The position numbers and the translations under genes were made by a program. Positions 35,292-44,458 of a stretch of DNA of 64,000 bases are shown here, one piece after another. The first letter of the stretch is position 1. Each line of letters begins with the position of its first letter. Origin of the DNA: Pelagomonas calceolata (Eukaryota > Sar > Pelagophyceae > Pelagomonadales > Pelagomonadaceae). Below the pieces are notes generated by a model. It ran no database searches. It saw only the letters and a list, made by a program, of their open reading frames with translations, and was not told the origin of the DNA. Where the stretch lies: positions 4,182,501 to 4,246,500 of the forward strand of contig CAKKNE010000002.1 of NCBI GenBank assembly GCA_918797485.1. Reading direction: 5' to 3'.

Positions 35292-36197
35292 ATGGGCGGC
35301 GGTGCGAGCACACCGGTCGCGCCCGCGCCGGGCAACCAGCGCCAGCGCCAGACGAGCGACGCGCTGAACCAGATGCCGCTGGAGGAGGTCCAGGAGGTCG
35401 TCACGGTCCGGTCCCGCTTGTCCAGGATCCGGTTGTCGTTTATAAGGCCCTCGTTGTCGCCGCCGGAGGACGGCACGGGGTTATTACCCCAAATGCGCAA
35501 GATCCTCGAGAACGACGGCGATTTGTTGGACTTCACGAACTTCCTCATGCGCGAGTTCGCCGACGAGCCGCTCCAGTTCTACGCGGCGATCGCGGACTTC
35601 ACCTCGCAGTTCGGCACTCCCACGGAGAAGAAGCGCGGCATGGTCGAGCTGCCGCGGCGCTTCACGACCGTCGAGGAGGGGCCCGATGAAGACGATACGA
35701 TTGAGGAAGTTGCTGATAGCAAGACGGAAGCCCGCCAAGCCGCGGCAAGGGAGATCTTCGACGAGTTCCTGGCGACGGACGCGCCGCGCCAGGTCCACGT
35801 CCCGGCGAAGATGCGCAAGGCCCTGAAGAAGGAGCTCGACGCTGGCTTATGCTTACCGGCCGTGTTCCGACCGGCGTTAGGTGAGGTCTTGACGGCGTTA
35901 GCAAGAGACAAGCTCGTGCCCTTCGTGACGCATCAGCGCAACGACAAGAAGATCTGGATTCGAGTCTTGCGCATTCTCGAGAGTAGTGTCGCGTCGGAGA
36001 AAAGGCAGTCGTTTCGAGGTGGAGCCCCAAAGCCGGACCCGGCGTCGCCCGGCCGCGCGCGCCAGCCGACCATGGCGACCGTGCCCAAGAAGCGCTTCGA
36101 CCACCGGCGCTTGAGCGTCGACGTGCGTATGGTGGTCGCGCGCGAGCTGGACCTCGAGGAGCTCCGGAAGAAGCACGCCGCGGCGACGAAGGCCTAG
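35292..36197 (+). CDS. RGS-domain protein with myristoylation-type N-terminus
   Basis: 301 residues. MGGGAST fits N-myristoylation (Gly2, small residue at 6), which would anchor it to membranes. The RGS helical fold spans ~80-215: LLDFTNFLMREFADEPLQFY (the F-x3-E-x3-E-N-like start), AAREIFDEFLATDAPRQVHV, then AVFRPALGEVLTALARDKLV. RGS domains speed GTP hydrolysis by G-alpha. An acidic insert (~130-145) splits the fold. The tail is basic with KKRFDHRRLSVDVRM. It is a candidate G-protein regulator; catalytic contact residues could not be confirmed. Confidence 0.75.
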   Translation: MGGGASTPVAPAPGNQRQRQTSDALNQMPLEEVQEVVTVRSRLSRIRLSFIRPSLSPPEDGTGLLPQMRKILENDGDLLDFTNFLMREFADEPLQFYAAIADFTSQFGTPTEKKRGMVELPRRFTTVEEGPDEDDTIEEVADSKTEARQAAAREIFDEFLATDAPRQVHVPAKMRKALKKELDAGLCLPAVFRPALGEVLTALARDKLVPFVTHQRNDKKIWIRVLRILESSVASEKRQSFRGGAPKPDPASPGRARQPTMATVPKKRFDHRRLSVDVRMVVARELDLEELRKKHAAATKA

Positions 36198-36522
36198 CCT
36201 ATCCCTATCCCTATCCCTCCCCCTGTGCTAACGGCTCGTGTTACTTGAGTGGTCCCGACCCTAGCGGTCTGTAAGACACTAGCAAAAGCATGTTTAAGCA
36301 GGCTCCGCGGCGAAAGCAATCCGTTACGCGTGCGAGGGCTGCCGCAGGACACAACGGCTACTTCGCGCGAGTCGACCGCACCGCGTCGTCGACGCATGCG
36401 ATCCATGGGTGCCTGAGCAGGGGCTGCCCACCGACTGCGCTGTGGGCCGCACGCCACCGCTGCGACGCGTCGACGGCTCGCCTGCGCCCGTCGGGTGACC
36501 GGGTCGTGGGCGTAAGCGGACG
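36198..36522. promoter_or_regulatory. 325-bp intergenic region
   Basis: Begins with three CCTATC hexamers (36198-36215), then holds the CTAG element at 36260-36283, 240 bp before the next ATG. Confidence 0.55.
36260..36283. repeat. CTAG palindromic element, copy 10
   Basis: CCTAGCGGTC then TGTAAGACACTAGC; near-consensus in reverse orientation. Confidence 0.85.
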
Positions 36523-37386
36523 ATGCCGCGCCGCGCCCTCGTCCTCGCGGCGAGCGTGACTCTGGCAACAGCCAAGAAGCCGCTCATGCCCAAGTGCGAG
36601 GACCAGGCCGACGACATTGGGGCCAGCGTGTGCCAGGCCATGCTCGCCGTCGAGTTTTATACTTGTGAGAAGGACTTCTGTCCCACGTGCGAGGGGCCCC
36701 ATGCGGGAGTGTGCAACCTGTCGTGCGACTACTGCCCTACGTATATGCCTACAGTATCGCCGTCATCCTACACGCCTACGACGCAATTCGCTCCCTCGTA
36801 TCTACCTACGAGACGACCTACAAAACGACCAACAGCTATGGACGTGACTCCCACAAATGCACCGTCCTACGAGCCCAGCAAAGCACCTTCCTCATACCCA
36901 CCTTCTCTCCGACCGACCGGCGCCTTTCCCACGCATGCGCCAACCCAGTGCCATAACGCCGCCGATGCAGCATTAGGTGAGTTCACGTGCGCCCAATGGT
37001 TAGCCAGTGACGGCGTCGACTGTTCGTCGGTCGAGGGCGCCTGCGCCCTGAGCTGCGACGAGTGCGGTCCCACATCGCATCCGACGATGCGCTACGACAT
37101 GAACTCGCGCGGGCATCCTACCTATGCCTTCGACGGGTGGCGCTTGGAGGGCCGGACGGAGCCGCCGGCGCCATCTGGTGTTGTCGTGGTGGGCGGCGAC
37201 GCGTCCTACTTCGTGGGAGGAGCCGTCGTCCTGGGATTCCTGGTGAGTCTCTGTATCGCGTGGCGGCGGAAGTGCATTCGGGATAGGGGCTACGCGCAGT
37301 TCGGCGAGGTGCGCGAGGAGCGGGCCTACGAGATGCCCGACGCCGGGCTGGAGCTGTCGGATTTTGATGGTAGGGGGCTGACGTAA
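36523..37386 (+). CDS. Type I surface protein with PT-rich stalk
   Basis: 287 residues. The signal peptide is MPRRALVLAASVTLATAKKP. Two small Cys-rich modules (CEDQADDIG ... CNLSCDYCP, and CHNAADAALGEFTCAQWL ... CALSCDECGP) share the same C-x-D/E spacing and bracket a Pro-Thr/Ser repeat stalk (PTYMPTVSPSSYTPTTQF). One membrane helix at ~225-245 (YFVGGAVVLGFLVSLCIAWR) precedes a ~40-residue cytosolic tail with two Tyr. Likely a heavily glycosylated cell-surface protein. The PT stalk resembles the ectodomain of the HECT protein 9 kb away. Confidence 0.8.
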   Translation: MPRRALVLAASVTLATAKKPLMPKCEDQADDIGASVCQAMLAVEFYTCEKDFCPTCEGPHAGVCNLSCDYCPTYMPTVSPSSYTPTTQFAPSYLPTRRPTKRPTAMDVTPTNAPSYEPSKAPSSYPPSLRPTGAFPTHAPTQCHNAADAALGEFTCAQWLASDGVDCSSVEGACALSCDECGPTSHPTMRYDMNSRGHPTYAFDGWRLEGRTEPPAPSGVVVVGGDASYFVGGAVVLGFLVSLCIAWRRKCIRDRGYAQFGEVREERAYEMPDAGLELSDFDGRGLT

Positions 37387-37426
37387 GGTTCGATGGCGTA
37401 CCCGTGTGTACCCGTTGTGTAGGGAG

Positions 37427-37458
37427 GTCGATGTTACGGTGCTAGGACTAGTGGGCGG
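37427..37458 (+). repeat. 32-bp exact repeat, copy B
   Basis: Identical to 5470-5501; begins 41 bp after the surface-protein stop and 13 bp before a CTAG element. Confidence 0.85.
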
Positions 37459-37470
37459 ACCCGCTTATTT

Positions 37471-37493
37471 GCTAGCGGCTGTAAGACTCTAGC
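37471..37493. repeat. CTAG palindromic element, copy 11
   Basis: GCTAGCGGCTG then TAAGACTCTAGC, followed by CAAGCAAGCAAGC. 229 bp before the transporter ATG. Confidence 0.85.
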
Positions 37494-37625
37494 CAAGCAA
37501 GCAAGCTGCGTCATTGCCCGTACACCCATTCACGAGACCTAGGGCATAATTCGAGCATCGCAGCAGTGGAAGTGTGACGACTGTTCGGTGTTTCGTAATC
37601 GCGAGCTCTTCAGACGAGCAAACAC

Positions 37626-37681
37626 GAGCTTGTAGCAAGTGCTGCAGCTGGCAGGAGCTTGTAGCAAGTGCTGCAGCTGGC
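37626..37681 (+). repeat. 28-bp tandem duplication upstream of the transporter
   Basis: Two copies of a unit starting GAGCTTGTAGCAAG and ending TGCAGCTGGC, starting near 37626 and 37654, about 40 bp before the ATG. The rest of the 335-bp gap 37387-37721 holds only the two repeats listed. Confidence 0.75.
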
Positions 37682-37721
37682 CAGAGTCGCACTACGCAGC
37701 CCTACGCAGTCCGTTGCAATC

Positions 37722-39002
37722 ATGCCCGGTGCGAAGAAAGTGAGATTCGCGTCGCCACCCGTGCTGTCACCGATGTCGCACGACGAGCTCGACGACTACG
37801 AAGACTACGAGGCCGCGAAGGCGGCGGCTCGCGCGGCGTACGAAGAAGACGACGATACAGCGGAGACTGCAGCCCTGACCGCGCGCGACGAGGAACGCGG
37901 CAGCGCGGACGACGACGGCGCCGCGGCGGAGACAGCAGCAATGACCGCGCGCGACGACGACGCCGCCGCCGCGGAAACAGCACCCAAAGCTGAGCTGGGC
38001 AGCGTCGCCGCACTGATACTAATAGCGCTGAGCGCCTTTGGGTTCTCGGCGCAGGCGCTGATCGTGAAGTTTTTGACGCGCTCCGACCCCGTGCCGCCCA
38101 TGGAGATCGTCTTCTTTCGCGGCTGCTTCCAGTTCCTGGGGTGCTGCGGGTTGTTAGGTTTGTACCCGCCGATGTGCCGCGCTCCGTCAAGGTGGTTCGG
38201 CGACTCTTGGAGGGAAATGAAGTGGCTCGGGTTAAGAGGCTTGGTCGGCTTCGGCGGCATCGCCTTCTCCTTCCAGGCCGTGTCGTTGTTGGGCATAGCG
38301 GAGGTCCAGGTCGTGCAGACGTCGACGCCGGTGCTGGCTGCTATTTATGCGCGTGTATTGCTCGGAGAGCCGTGGCTCCGGCTGGAACAATGTGCGGCCG
38401 TCGTCGCGTCGATTGGCGTGGCCCTCCAGTTCGGCGGCCACCAACACCGCATCGACGGGTCGGACCACGCCGCGGGTCTCGCCTTCGCCCTCGCGGGCGC
38501 GGCCTCCGCGGGCGGCGTCTACGTCCTCGTGCGCTACCTCGGCACCGTTGTAAAAGTCGACTGGCCCATCCTGATGCTCTACCAGGCCTGCGGGCAGATG
38601 CTCCTCGCCTTCCCCGCGCACGTCGCATTGAGAGGAGGCCCTATCCGGACAGCCTTCTCGCAACGATCAGTACTGTTACTAATCGCGTGCGGCGCGATGG
38701 GATTTCTCTCGCAAATACTGATGACGCGCGGCATGCAGCGCGTCAAGAGCGCCTCTGCCTCCATCGCGCGGTTGTCGGGCCTGCCGTGGTCCTTTTTGTT
38801 CCAGGCAGTGTTCACCTCGGACCCCGTGCGCGGCCGGACCGTCGCGGGCGCCTTGATAGTAGTGGCGTCGATGGGCTTCGTCGTCCACGCGGCGCGGCTC
38901 AAGAACACTACGCCCCAGGCGAAGGTGCTGGTCGAGCTGCCGACCTACGCGAAGGTCCGAGCCGACGACGACGACGAGTACTGCGGCGACTCCGACGACT
39001 GA
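37722..39002 (+). CDS. EamA/DMT-superfamily transporter (SLC35G-like)
   Basis: 426 residues from the ATG at 37722; the frame upstream has only GTG. An acidic disordered head (~1-90) is followed by ten predicted membrane helices in two EamA halves. The first contains ALILIALSAFGFSAQALIVK, MEIVFFRGCFQFLGCCGLLG and LGIAEVQVVQTSTPVLAAIY. The second contains HAAGLAFALAGAASAGGVYV and ILMTRGMQRVKSASASIARL. The layout resembles SLC35G drug/metabolite transporters. The cytosolic tail is acidic. Substrate unknown. Confidence 0.88.
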   Translation: MPGAKKVRFASPPVLSPMSHDELDDYEDYEAAKAAARAAYEEDDDTAETAALTARDEERGSADDDGAAAETAAMTARDDDAAAAETAPKAELGSVAALILIALSAFGFSAQALIVKFLTRSDPVPPMEIVFFRGCFQFLGCCGLLGLYPPMCRAPSRWFGDSWREMKWLGLRGLVGFGGIAFSFQAVSLLGIAEVQVVQTSTPVLAAIYARVLLGEPWLRLEQCAAVVASIGVALQFGGHQHRIDGSDHAAGLAFALAGAASAGGVYVLVRYLGTVVKVDWPILMLYQACGQMLLAFPAHVALRGGPIRTAFSQRSVLLLIACGAMGFLSQILMTRGMQRVKSASASIARLSGLPWSFLFQAVFTSDPVRGRTVAGALIVVASMGFVVHAARLKNTTPQAKVLVELPTYAKVRADDDDEYCGDSDD

Positions 39003-39374
39003 TATGATGATGATGATATGTTGTTGTTGTGTATAGTTAGTTTTGCTTTTGCTTTTCTTATTTGTTCCGACGTTCGCGGCGGCGCGCCGCGCGGACTGCC
39101 GTTGCGCGTAAAAGTTTGTATACATACGTCTCAGAATGCGTCCAGAGGCATTCCAGCGCGCGGATGCGTCCCCAATCCGCGCCGCGCGCGCCCGCACGAG
39201 CACAAGCAAGTGATGCCACTCTGAGCTGCCAAGCTCGCCGGCGCATCGCTTGCGCCAATCTCCGTTGGCATTCCTTGTTTGTTATTTATTGCGCTGTTGC
39301 ACTTGCGCAACGGTTACGCTGTCGCCGCGTGCGTGCAAAGTCACTCAGCAGCACACTGCAGCAGCAGCATAAGC
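39003..39374. promoter_or_regulatory. 372-bp intergenic region without palindromic element
   Basis: Starts with short ATG/TTG microsatellites after the transporter stop. The KAS III frame is open from 39279 but its first ATG is 39375. I see no CTAG element here. Confidence 0.5.
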
Positions 39375-40487
39375 ATGCCAGCCATGCGCCGCGCCCGCCG
39401 CTGGACCGTCGCCGCAGCGATGTTCATCACATGCACCACGGGCCTGCAAGCACCCGCAATCAGACAAGCGCCGCGCACCCTACGCCACGCCACGCTCGAC
39501 AGCACCGTCCTGAGCTGCGGCGCGAGTCGGCCCAAAACGGCCCTGAGCAACGTCGAAATCTCGGAGTTCGTGGACACGAGCGACGAGTGGATCTCTCAAA
39601 GAACTGGAATAAGATCTAGGAGAGTCCTTCAACCCGGTGAGTCCATCGCGGACCACGCCGCGTCGGCCGCGCAGAAAGCCCTGGACCGCTCCGGCCTCGA
39701 CCCGGCGGACATCGGTCTGGTCATCGTCGCCACGTCGACGCCGGAAGACTTATTTGGAGACGCGGCGAACGTCGCGGACCAGTGCGGCTGCAAGAACGCC
39801 GTCGGTTTCGACATTACGGCCGCGTGTTCTGGGTTTTTATTTGCGTTAGTCACAGCTTCACAATTCCTGGAATCAGGCACCTACGACGCGGCGTTGGTGG
39901 TCGGCGCCGACGCCATGTCGCGGTGGGTCGACTGGGGCGATAGAAACACGTGCATTTTGTTTGGAGATGGGGCCGGGGCCGTCGCGATCAAGAAAGGTGG
40001 TGCTGGACTACTGGGTTTCTCCATGGGGTCGAACGGTGCGGGTCGCGAGAAATTAGCGTTACCGTACAACGGGAACCGGCTGCCATTGATCGGTGGGAAA
40101 TCTGCTACTGTGGTCGGCCCTCGCGCGATGTTGATGGAGGGCCGGAGCGTCTACGTGTTTGCGGCGACGACGGTGCCTCGCGTTTTGAGAGAAGCTCTAG
40201 AAGATGCTCACTTGACAGTAGACGATGTGGATTGGTTTTTACTTCATCAAGCGAACGAGCGCATCCTCGAGGCCGTGGCCGACCGGATAGGTGTACCGAA
40301 GGACAAGTTCATCATCAACATGGACGAGAACGGCAATACGAGCGCCGCGTCCATCCCCCTTGCCTTGGATTTCGCCGTGAAGAGCGGGAGCGTGAAAAAG
40401 GGCGACGTGCTCGCGTGCGCCGGGTTCGGCGCGGGCCTGTCCTGGGGCGCGGCCATCTTCCGGTGGGAGGGCGAACTATTGCAGTGA
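39375..40487 (+). CDS. fabH: 3-oxoacyl-ACP synthase III (KAS III)
   Basis: 370 residues. The head MPAMRRARRWTVAAAMFITC, then TTGLQAPAIRQ, is a hydrophobic signal followed by a basic transit stretch, suiting a complex plastid. The thiolase fold is complete: catalytic Cys in DITAACSGFLFAL, His in DWFLLHQANERILE, Asn in DENGNTSAASIPLAL and the closing GFGAGLSWGAAIFRW. KAS III condenses acetyl-CoA with malonyl-ACP to start plastid fatty-acid synthesis. Length is normal once the targeting region is removed. Confidence 0.95.
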   Translation: MPAMRRARRWTVAAAMFITCTTGLQAPAIRQAPRTLRHATLDSTVLSCGASRPKTALSNVEISEFVDTSDEWISQRTGIRSRRVLQPGESIADHAASAAQKALDRSGLDPADIGLVIVATSTPEDLFGDAANVADQCGCKNAVGFDITAACSGFLFALVTASQFLESGTYDAALVVGADAMSRWVDWGDRNTCILFGDGAGAVAIKKGGAGLLGFSMGSNGAGREKLALPYNGNRLPLIGGKSATVVGPRAMLMEGRSVYVFAATTVPRVLREALEDAHLTVDDVDWFLLHQANERILEAVADRIGVPKDKFIINMDENGNTSAASIPLALDFAVKSGSVKKGDVLACAGFGAGLSWGAAIFRWEGELLQ

Positions 40488-40770
40488 GTATCGGGGCTTG
40501 AGCTCGCCGAGGCCAGAAGTTGGCGGGCATTCGCGTCGATCGTGTGTCGTTTATACCAAGTCATTAAGTCGTAGTACATCAGCATTCTTGCTTCGCACCT
40601 CGGTAACATACTGCCGATGACGGGATATGTTCCCGCGTCGCGTCGATGGCGTGCGGGTCGGTCTCGATTCGCCGCGCTGTGGGCCGCGCTGTGCAGAGCG
40701 CCACGACGTGCGCGCGTGTGCTTGTGCTAGGGACGTGCGCAGCACTGCACAAAGTTGGAGGCAGCCCGAG

Positions 40771-41805
40771 ATGGCACAAGTTGAGCCCGCAGAGGCTGCC
40801 CAACCAGAGACCATTGCATTCGCGCCAGACACGACGACGCGCCAGAAAAAAGGCGTCCACAAACCAATCATTGCTCCATTCCTGTCGAAGCCACCGGAGG
40901 ACACGCAGCGGCCAGCACGGGTGCACTTATTTGTCAATCCGTTTTCCGGACGACGCCGCCGCGGCGCGACGGTCGCCGCCGAGGCGACGCGGCTGCTACA
41001 AGCTGAGGGTATCCAAGTGGTTGAGTACCGGTCCGAACGCGCGGGGCACTTCCTCACGCTCTCGGCCGGAGCGGAGGTCGCAGACGACGAAGCCATCGCT
41101 GTAGTCGGCGGCGACGGGAGCGTCTGCGAGGTGATCACGGGGCGGCTGAGGCACCGCAAGACGCTGCCGCGCGTCGCGATCATTCCCTGCGGCACCGGGA
41201 ACTGTCAAGCCATGGAGCTCGGGATCACATCTGTTGAAGGCGCCGTGGAGAGGATCCTGGCGGGCCGCGTACGTAAAATCGATCTGGCCGAGGTGCGCGT
41301 TTGCGACGACGGCCTGTGGTATAGCCACAACCTGGTGACGTGGGGCCTCGGCGTCGACTCGACGGTTTTGGCGGAGAAGATGCGCTGTCTGGGCCCGGTC
41401 CGCTACGACCTCGGTATCGTGGCAACGATCCTCGCCAACCGACGGCGGCCGGCCACGCTCACCCTCGACGGCAAAACGCTGACGGGCGACTACACGCTCT
41501 TCCTGATCCAGAACACGCAGACCGGCGGAAGCAACTTGTTGCTGGCTCCTGGGGCCACGGCGGACGACGGCTGCATGGATATTGGTGTCTTGCGACGCAT
41601 GTGTCGGCGGAGCCTCATCAGGGCGTTCGGCATGCTGAAAAGCGAGGGCCGGCACGTGTTCCATCCTCGCGTCGCGTACCACCGATTTAAGTCGCTGGCG
41701 CTTGAGACGCCCGTTCCCATGAAGATCAACGTCGACGGGGAGATCGTGGGTACGACGCCGCTGGACATGTCTGTGATGCCGGGGGCGCTGGCGGTCTTTG
41801 CGTAA
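40771..41805 (+). CDS. Diacylglycerol/sphingosine-kinase-like lipid kinase
   Basis: 344 residues from the ATG at 40771. An in-frame ATG at 40627 would add 48 residues, but these are Cys/Arg-rich and look untranslated. The DAGK catalytic domain starts at RVHLFVNPFSGRRRRGATVA. The ATP-site motif is IAVVGGDGSVCEVITG (G-G-D-G-S/T), followed by IPCGTGNCQAMELGI. The C-terminal lid ends with PMKINVDGEIVGTTPLDMSV. It should phosphorylate a long-chain base or diacylglycerol. The last ~30 codons and 3' flank lie in a 178-bp tandem duplication. Confidence 0.88.
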   Translation: MAQVEPAEAAQPETIAFAPDTTTRQKKGVHKPIIAPFLSKPPEDTQRPARVHLFVNPFSGRRRRGATVAAEATRLLQAEGIQVVEYRSERAGHFLTLSAGAEVADDEAIAVVGGDGSVCEVITGRLRHRKTLPRVAIIPCGTGNCQAMELGITSVEGAVERILAGRVRKIDLAEVRVCDDGLWYSHNLVTWGLGVDSTVLAEKMRCLGPVRYDLGIVATILANRRRPATLTLDGKTLTGDYTLFLIQNTQTGGSNLLLAPGATADDGCMDIGVLRRMCRRSLIRAFGMLKSEGRHVFHPRVAYHRFKSLALETPVPMKINVDGEIVGTTPLDMSVMPGALAVFA

Positions 41806-41845
41806 ATTTTGTATGTGTAATAAGCGTCACGAAGAGCTGTGCTGG

Positions 41846-41867
41846 CTAGTAGCTTGCAAGCTACTAG
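41846..41867. repeat. CTAG palindromic element, copy 12 (perfect palindrome)
   Basis: Half CTAGTAGCTTG followed by its exact reverse complement; the only perfect 22-bp palindrome of the family. Repeated by the tandem duplication at 42024-42045. Confidence 0.85.
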
Positions 41868-42023
41868 GCACAGCGCTGCCGAGCCGACGCGTTCCCATGA
41901 AGATCAACGTCGACGGGGAGATCGTGGGTACGACGCCGCTGGACATGTCTGTGATGCCGGGGGCGCTGGCGGTCTTTGCGTAAATTTTGTATGTGTAATA
42001 AGCGTCACGAAGAGCTGTGCTGG

Positions 42024-42045
42024 CTAGTAGCTTGCAAGCTACTAG
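42024..42045. repeat. CTAG palindromic element, copy 13 (duplicate of copy 12)
   Basis: Exact second copy 178 bp downstream, 178 bp before the next ATG. Confidence 0.85.
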
Positions 42046-42222
42046 GCACAGCGCTGCCGAGCCGACGCGACGCTCTCCGTGCCGCGCGACGAGGCAGCAG
42101 CGGTGCACCAGCTCCGCGGAGCCATCGGAGATAGCGTGTTGTTTCACGTGCTGCAACGCGTCGGTGGCCGCGACGCGGCCGGCTGCTCTCCAATCAAGGC
42201 TGCCCCAGAGGACGCAGCGCTG

Positions 42223-44199
42223 ATGGCAGCCGCCGAGCGCCGGCGCCAGCTGCAGAGCCACTTCCGCGAATCTGATGAGCCGCCTCAAACTCCCGAGAAC
42301 CGCGCGACGAAAACCTGGCGCCGAGCGCTGCGCCACGAGCCGGACTCGCCCCTCGAGGCGCTGGCGCTTCGCGGCCGGAACGACGGCAGCGAAGTCATGG
42401 AGGACTTCTTCGGGCGGCGGCGCCGCGTTCGCCGGCCGTCGAGCGCGAGGCCGGCACCGCCGACGCGCAAGGCGCCGACGCCGAAGTCGCCGCAGCGCCG
42501 GCGGCCGCAATCCGCCAAATCGCCGAAGCGCATACCAGAGGCCACGCCCCAGCGCCCGCGGTCCGCCGCGCCGTCGCGGCCGCCGCCCGTGCCCGAGGCT
42601 GGGGCACCGCCGCCGACGCTCGCGATCGAAATCCAATTGCCGCCGCCGCGCTGCCCGCCGCCGCGGCCCGACGGCTCTCCCAGTAGACGGCGGCCGCGGT
42701 CGGCCATGGCTAGATTGGAGTCGCCCAAAAAGCTCTTCAAGCGCGCCAAGGGCGACGTCGCGCGGCTGCGCCAGCGGCTGCTGAATGGGGAGCGCGACGC
42801 GAGGAGTGTCGTGAAGGACCTTTACGAAGGCAGGCAGAAACGTATAGAAGCGGACTACGACCGAGGCAAGGTGCTCCTCAAACAAAAGCACGCGGACGAG
42901 CGCGCCTACCTCGCCTCGTACCAGGCCGCCGAGGCCTCGCAGAAGCGCGGGCCCATCCAGGGCGAGCGCAAGACCTACAACGTGCGGGGCGTCCGGAAAC
43001 ATACGCGCAATAATTTGCGAGGTGTCTCCGTCGAGAACACGGTCGAGGGCGAGCTGCCTACCTACCTCCACAAGGGCGAGCCCAAAGTTCTGCCGGGCGT
43101 CGCGAAGCGCTTGGCCTGGGACCGCGATCGGAGAAGGAGGACCGTTCTCGAGTTAAAACGCCACCAGCGCATCGAGGTCCAGGCGCTGGAGCGAAAGTGG
43201 GCCAAGGAGCGCGCGGCGCTCGCGTCCGAGCGGCGCGTCGAGGAAATGCGGCTGCGGGAACTCATCGCGCACGCCACAAAAACCGTGTCTGACGCCGAGG
43301 AGGCCGAGGCCCACCGCCGCGCGTTGGATGCGCGGGCGTCGGGGCCGCGGCGCTGGCGCCGCGCGACGGATTTGGAACCCGACCGTGTGACGACGGAGAC
43401 GCGCGGGAAGGCTCTTTTAGCGTGCGACGCGGCCGTGGCCCGCGCGTCGCTGGCGTGCGCCGCTTTAAATACCTACGAGCCGCACAAGCGTGTCCAGAGG
43501 CCGCAGTCCGCGCGCCCGGCGCGGCCCGCGAGTGCACGTGCGGACAAGCATCGCCTGACCATGCGCGTCGGCGGGCCGCGGCCCGCGTCGGCGCCGGCCA
43601 CACGGCCCCGGTCGGCCAAACGACCAGCGTCCGCGGGTATGAGGCCGCAGAACGTCTGCGCCTGCTGCCGCAATGTATTAAAGGAGGCGGTGCGCCTCCC
43701 GCGCGACTTCTTCTTCGGGAAGAGCAAGACGCAGTTCTGTTCGCTCGCCTGCGCCAAGGAGTGGAACCACCGCTTGGGCCCAGACATGCACCGGGGCTAC
43801 CGGGACATGTTGATCGACATGCTCGTGTCGAAGCGCGACCCGGGCCACGCGCCGCCCGTCGAGATCTTGAACAGGTTCCAGAAGGAGGACCAACTTGAGA
43901 AACACGTGGATCAGGTCTTCTACCGGCCGTCGCGGTCGTTCTACAACGGCGGCGCGAAGGTCGGGCCCCTGTCTCTGGCCTCCTACGATGCCTCGAAGTA
44001 CACGCTCGAGGACTCGTCCTACTCTGTCGCGGAGAGCGTCAAGCAGCGCGTGGGCGCGGACTTCGTGGCGCCGGAAATCTTGAAGGACCTGGAAGATATC
44101 TGTGCGCCGTCGGCCACGCCCGAGGCGCTGGGCTCGTACGCGTCGATGACGGTCGACGACGTGCTGTCGCGGCACGAAGCCTCGGCGGGCAGTTGTTAA
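42223..44199 (+). CDS. Coiled-coil protein with RPxSA motifs and a C-terminal zinc finger
   Basis: 658 residues from the ATG at 42223; earlier codons lack ATG. Residues ~50-210 are Arg/Pro/Ser-rich with repeated RP-x-S-A (PQSAKSPKRI, RPRSAAPSRP), a motif frequent in ciliary and cytoskeletal proteins. Charged helices at ~215-400 include LKRHQRIEVQALERKWAKER. More RPxSA repeats follow, then a finger at ~490-530: NVCACCRNVLKEAV ... TQFCSLACAKEWNHR (C-x2-C then C-x3-C, FCS/TRASH-like). The end is conserved-looking but unassigned. I do not recognise the family. Confidence 0.75.
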   Translation: MAAAERRRQLQSHFRESDEPPQTPENRATKTWRRALRHEPDSPLEALALRGRNDGSEVMEDFFGRRRRVRRPSSARPAPPTRKAPTPKSPQRRRPQSAKSPKRIPEATPQRPRSAAPSRPPPVPEAGAPPPTLAIEIQLPPPRCPPPRPDGSPSRRRPRSAMARLESPKKLFKRAKGDVARLRQRLLNGERDARSVVKDLYEGRQKRIEADYDRGKVLLKQKHADERAYLASYQAAEASQKRGPIQGERKTYNVRGVRKHTRNNLRGVSVENTVEGELPTYLHKGEPKVLPGVAKRLAWDRDRRRRTVLELKRHQRIEVQALERKWAKERAALASERRVEEMRLRELIAHATKTVSDAEEAEAHRRALDARASGPRRWRRATDLEPDRVTTETRGKALLACDAAVARASLACAALNTYEPHKRVQRPQSARPARPASARADKHRLTMRVGGPRPASAPATRPRSAKRPASAGMRPQNVCACCRNVLKEAVRLPRDFFFGKSKTQFCSLACAKEWNHRLGPDMHRGYRDMLIDMLVSKRDPGHAPPVEILNRFQKEDQLEKHVDQVFYRPSRSFYNGGAKVGPLSLASYDASKYTLEDSSYSVAESVKQRVGADFVAPEILKDLEDICAPSATPEALGSYASMTVDDVLSRHEASAGSC

Positions 44200-44225
44200 T
44201 AGAAGTATATATATATATCCTTATG

Positions 44226-44241
44226 TACCTCCTAGGAGGTA
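44226..44241. repeat. Perfect 16-bp palindrome in 3' flank
   Basis: TACCTCCTAGGAGGTA, just after a (TA)n run following the stop at 44199. A second hairpin, GCTCGGG / CCCGAGC with a 4-base loop, lies at 44365-44382. Either could form RNA 3'-end structure. Confidence 0.5.
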
Positions 44242-44458
44242 GGTAAAATTGAGTACGCGAAAACAGCACAGTCCCATCACCGACCCCTCCGCATCTTCTC
44301 TGAGAAGTGCCCGAGCATATGGAGCCGTCGCCCACGTATCTCGCTCATACCTCGCTCATACTCCGCTCGGGCAGGCCCGAGCACGTCGGGAAATCCCTAG
44401 CCGTGTAAAAACCTATTCGCGGTTCAATTGTAGGCCTTCTATACGGCGTACGTAGCCT

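Larger units (their letters stand above)
41712..42067 (+). repeat. Perfect 178-bp tandem duplication
   Basis: 41712-41889 is repeated at 41890-42067 with no difference that I can see. The unit spans the last ~30 codons and stop of the lipid kinase, its 3' flank and one palindromic element. The second copy of the coding end has no gene in front of it. Confidence 0.95.

Noticed and set aside
40627-40770. N-terminal extension of the lipid kinase from the earlier ATG
   Set aside because: Residues are Cys/Arg-rich without coding character; the ATG at 40771 has a better context. Not fully excluded.
41798-41983. Small ORF ending like the lipid kinase
   Set aside because: It is only the second copy of the tandem duplication; the kinase fragment has no catalytic part.
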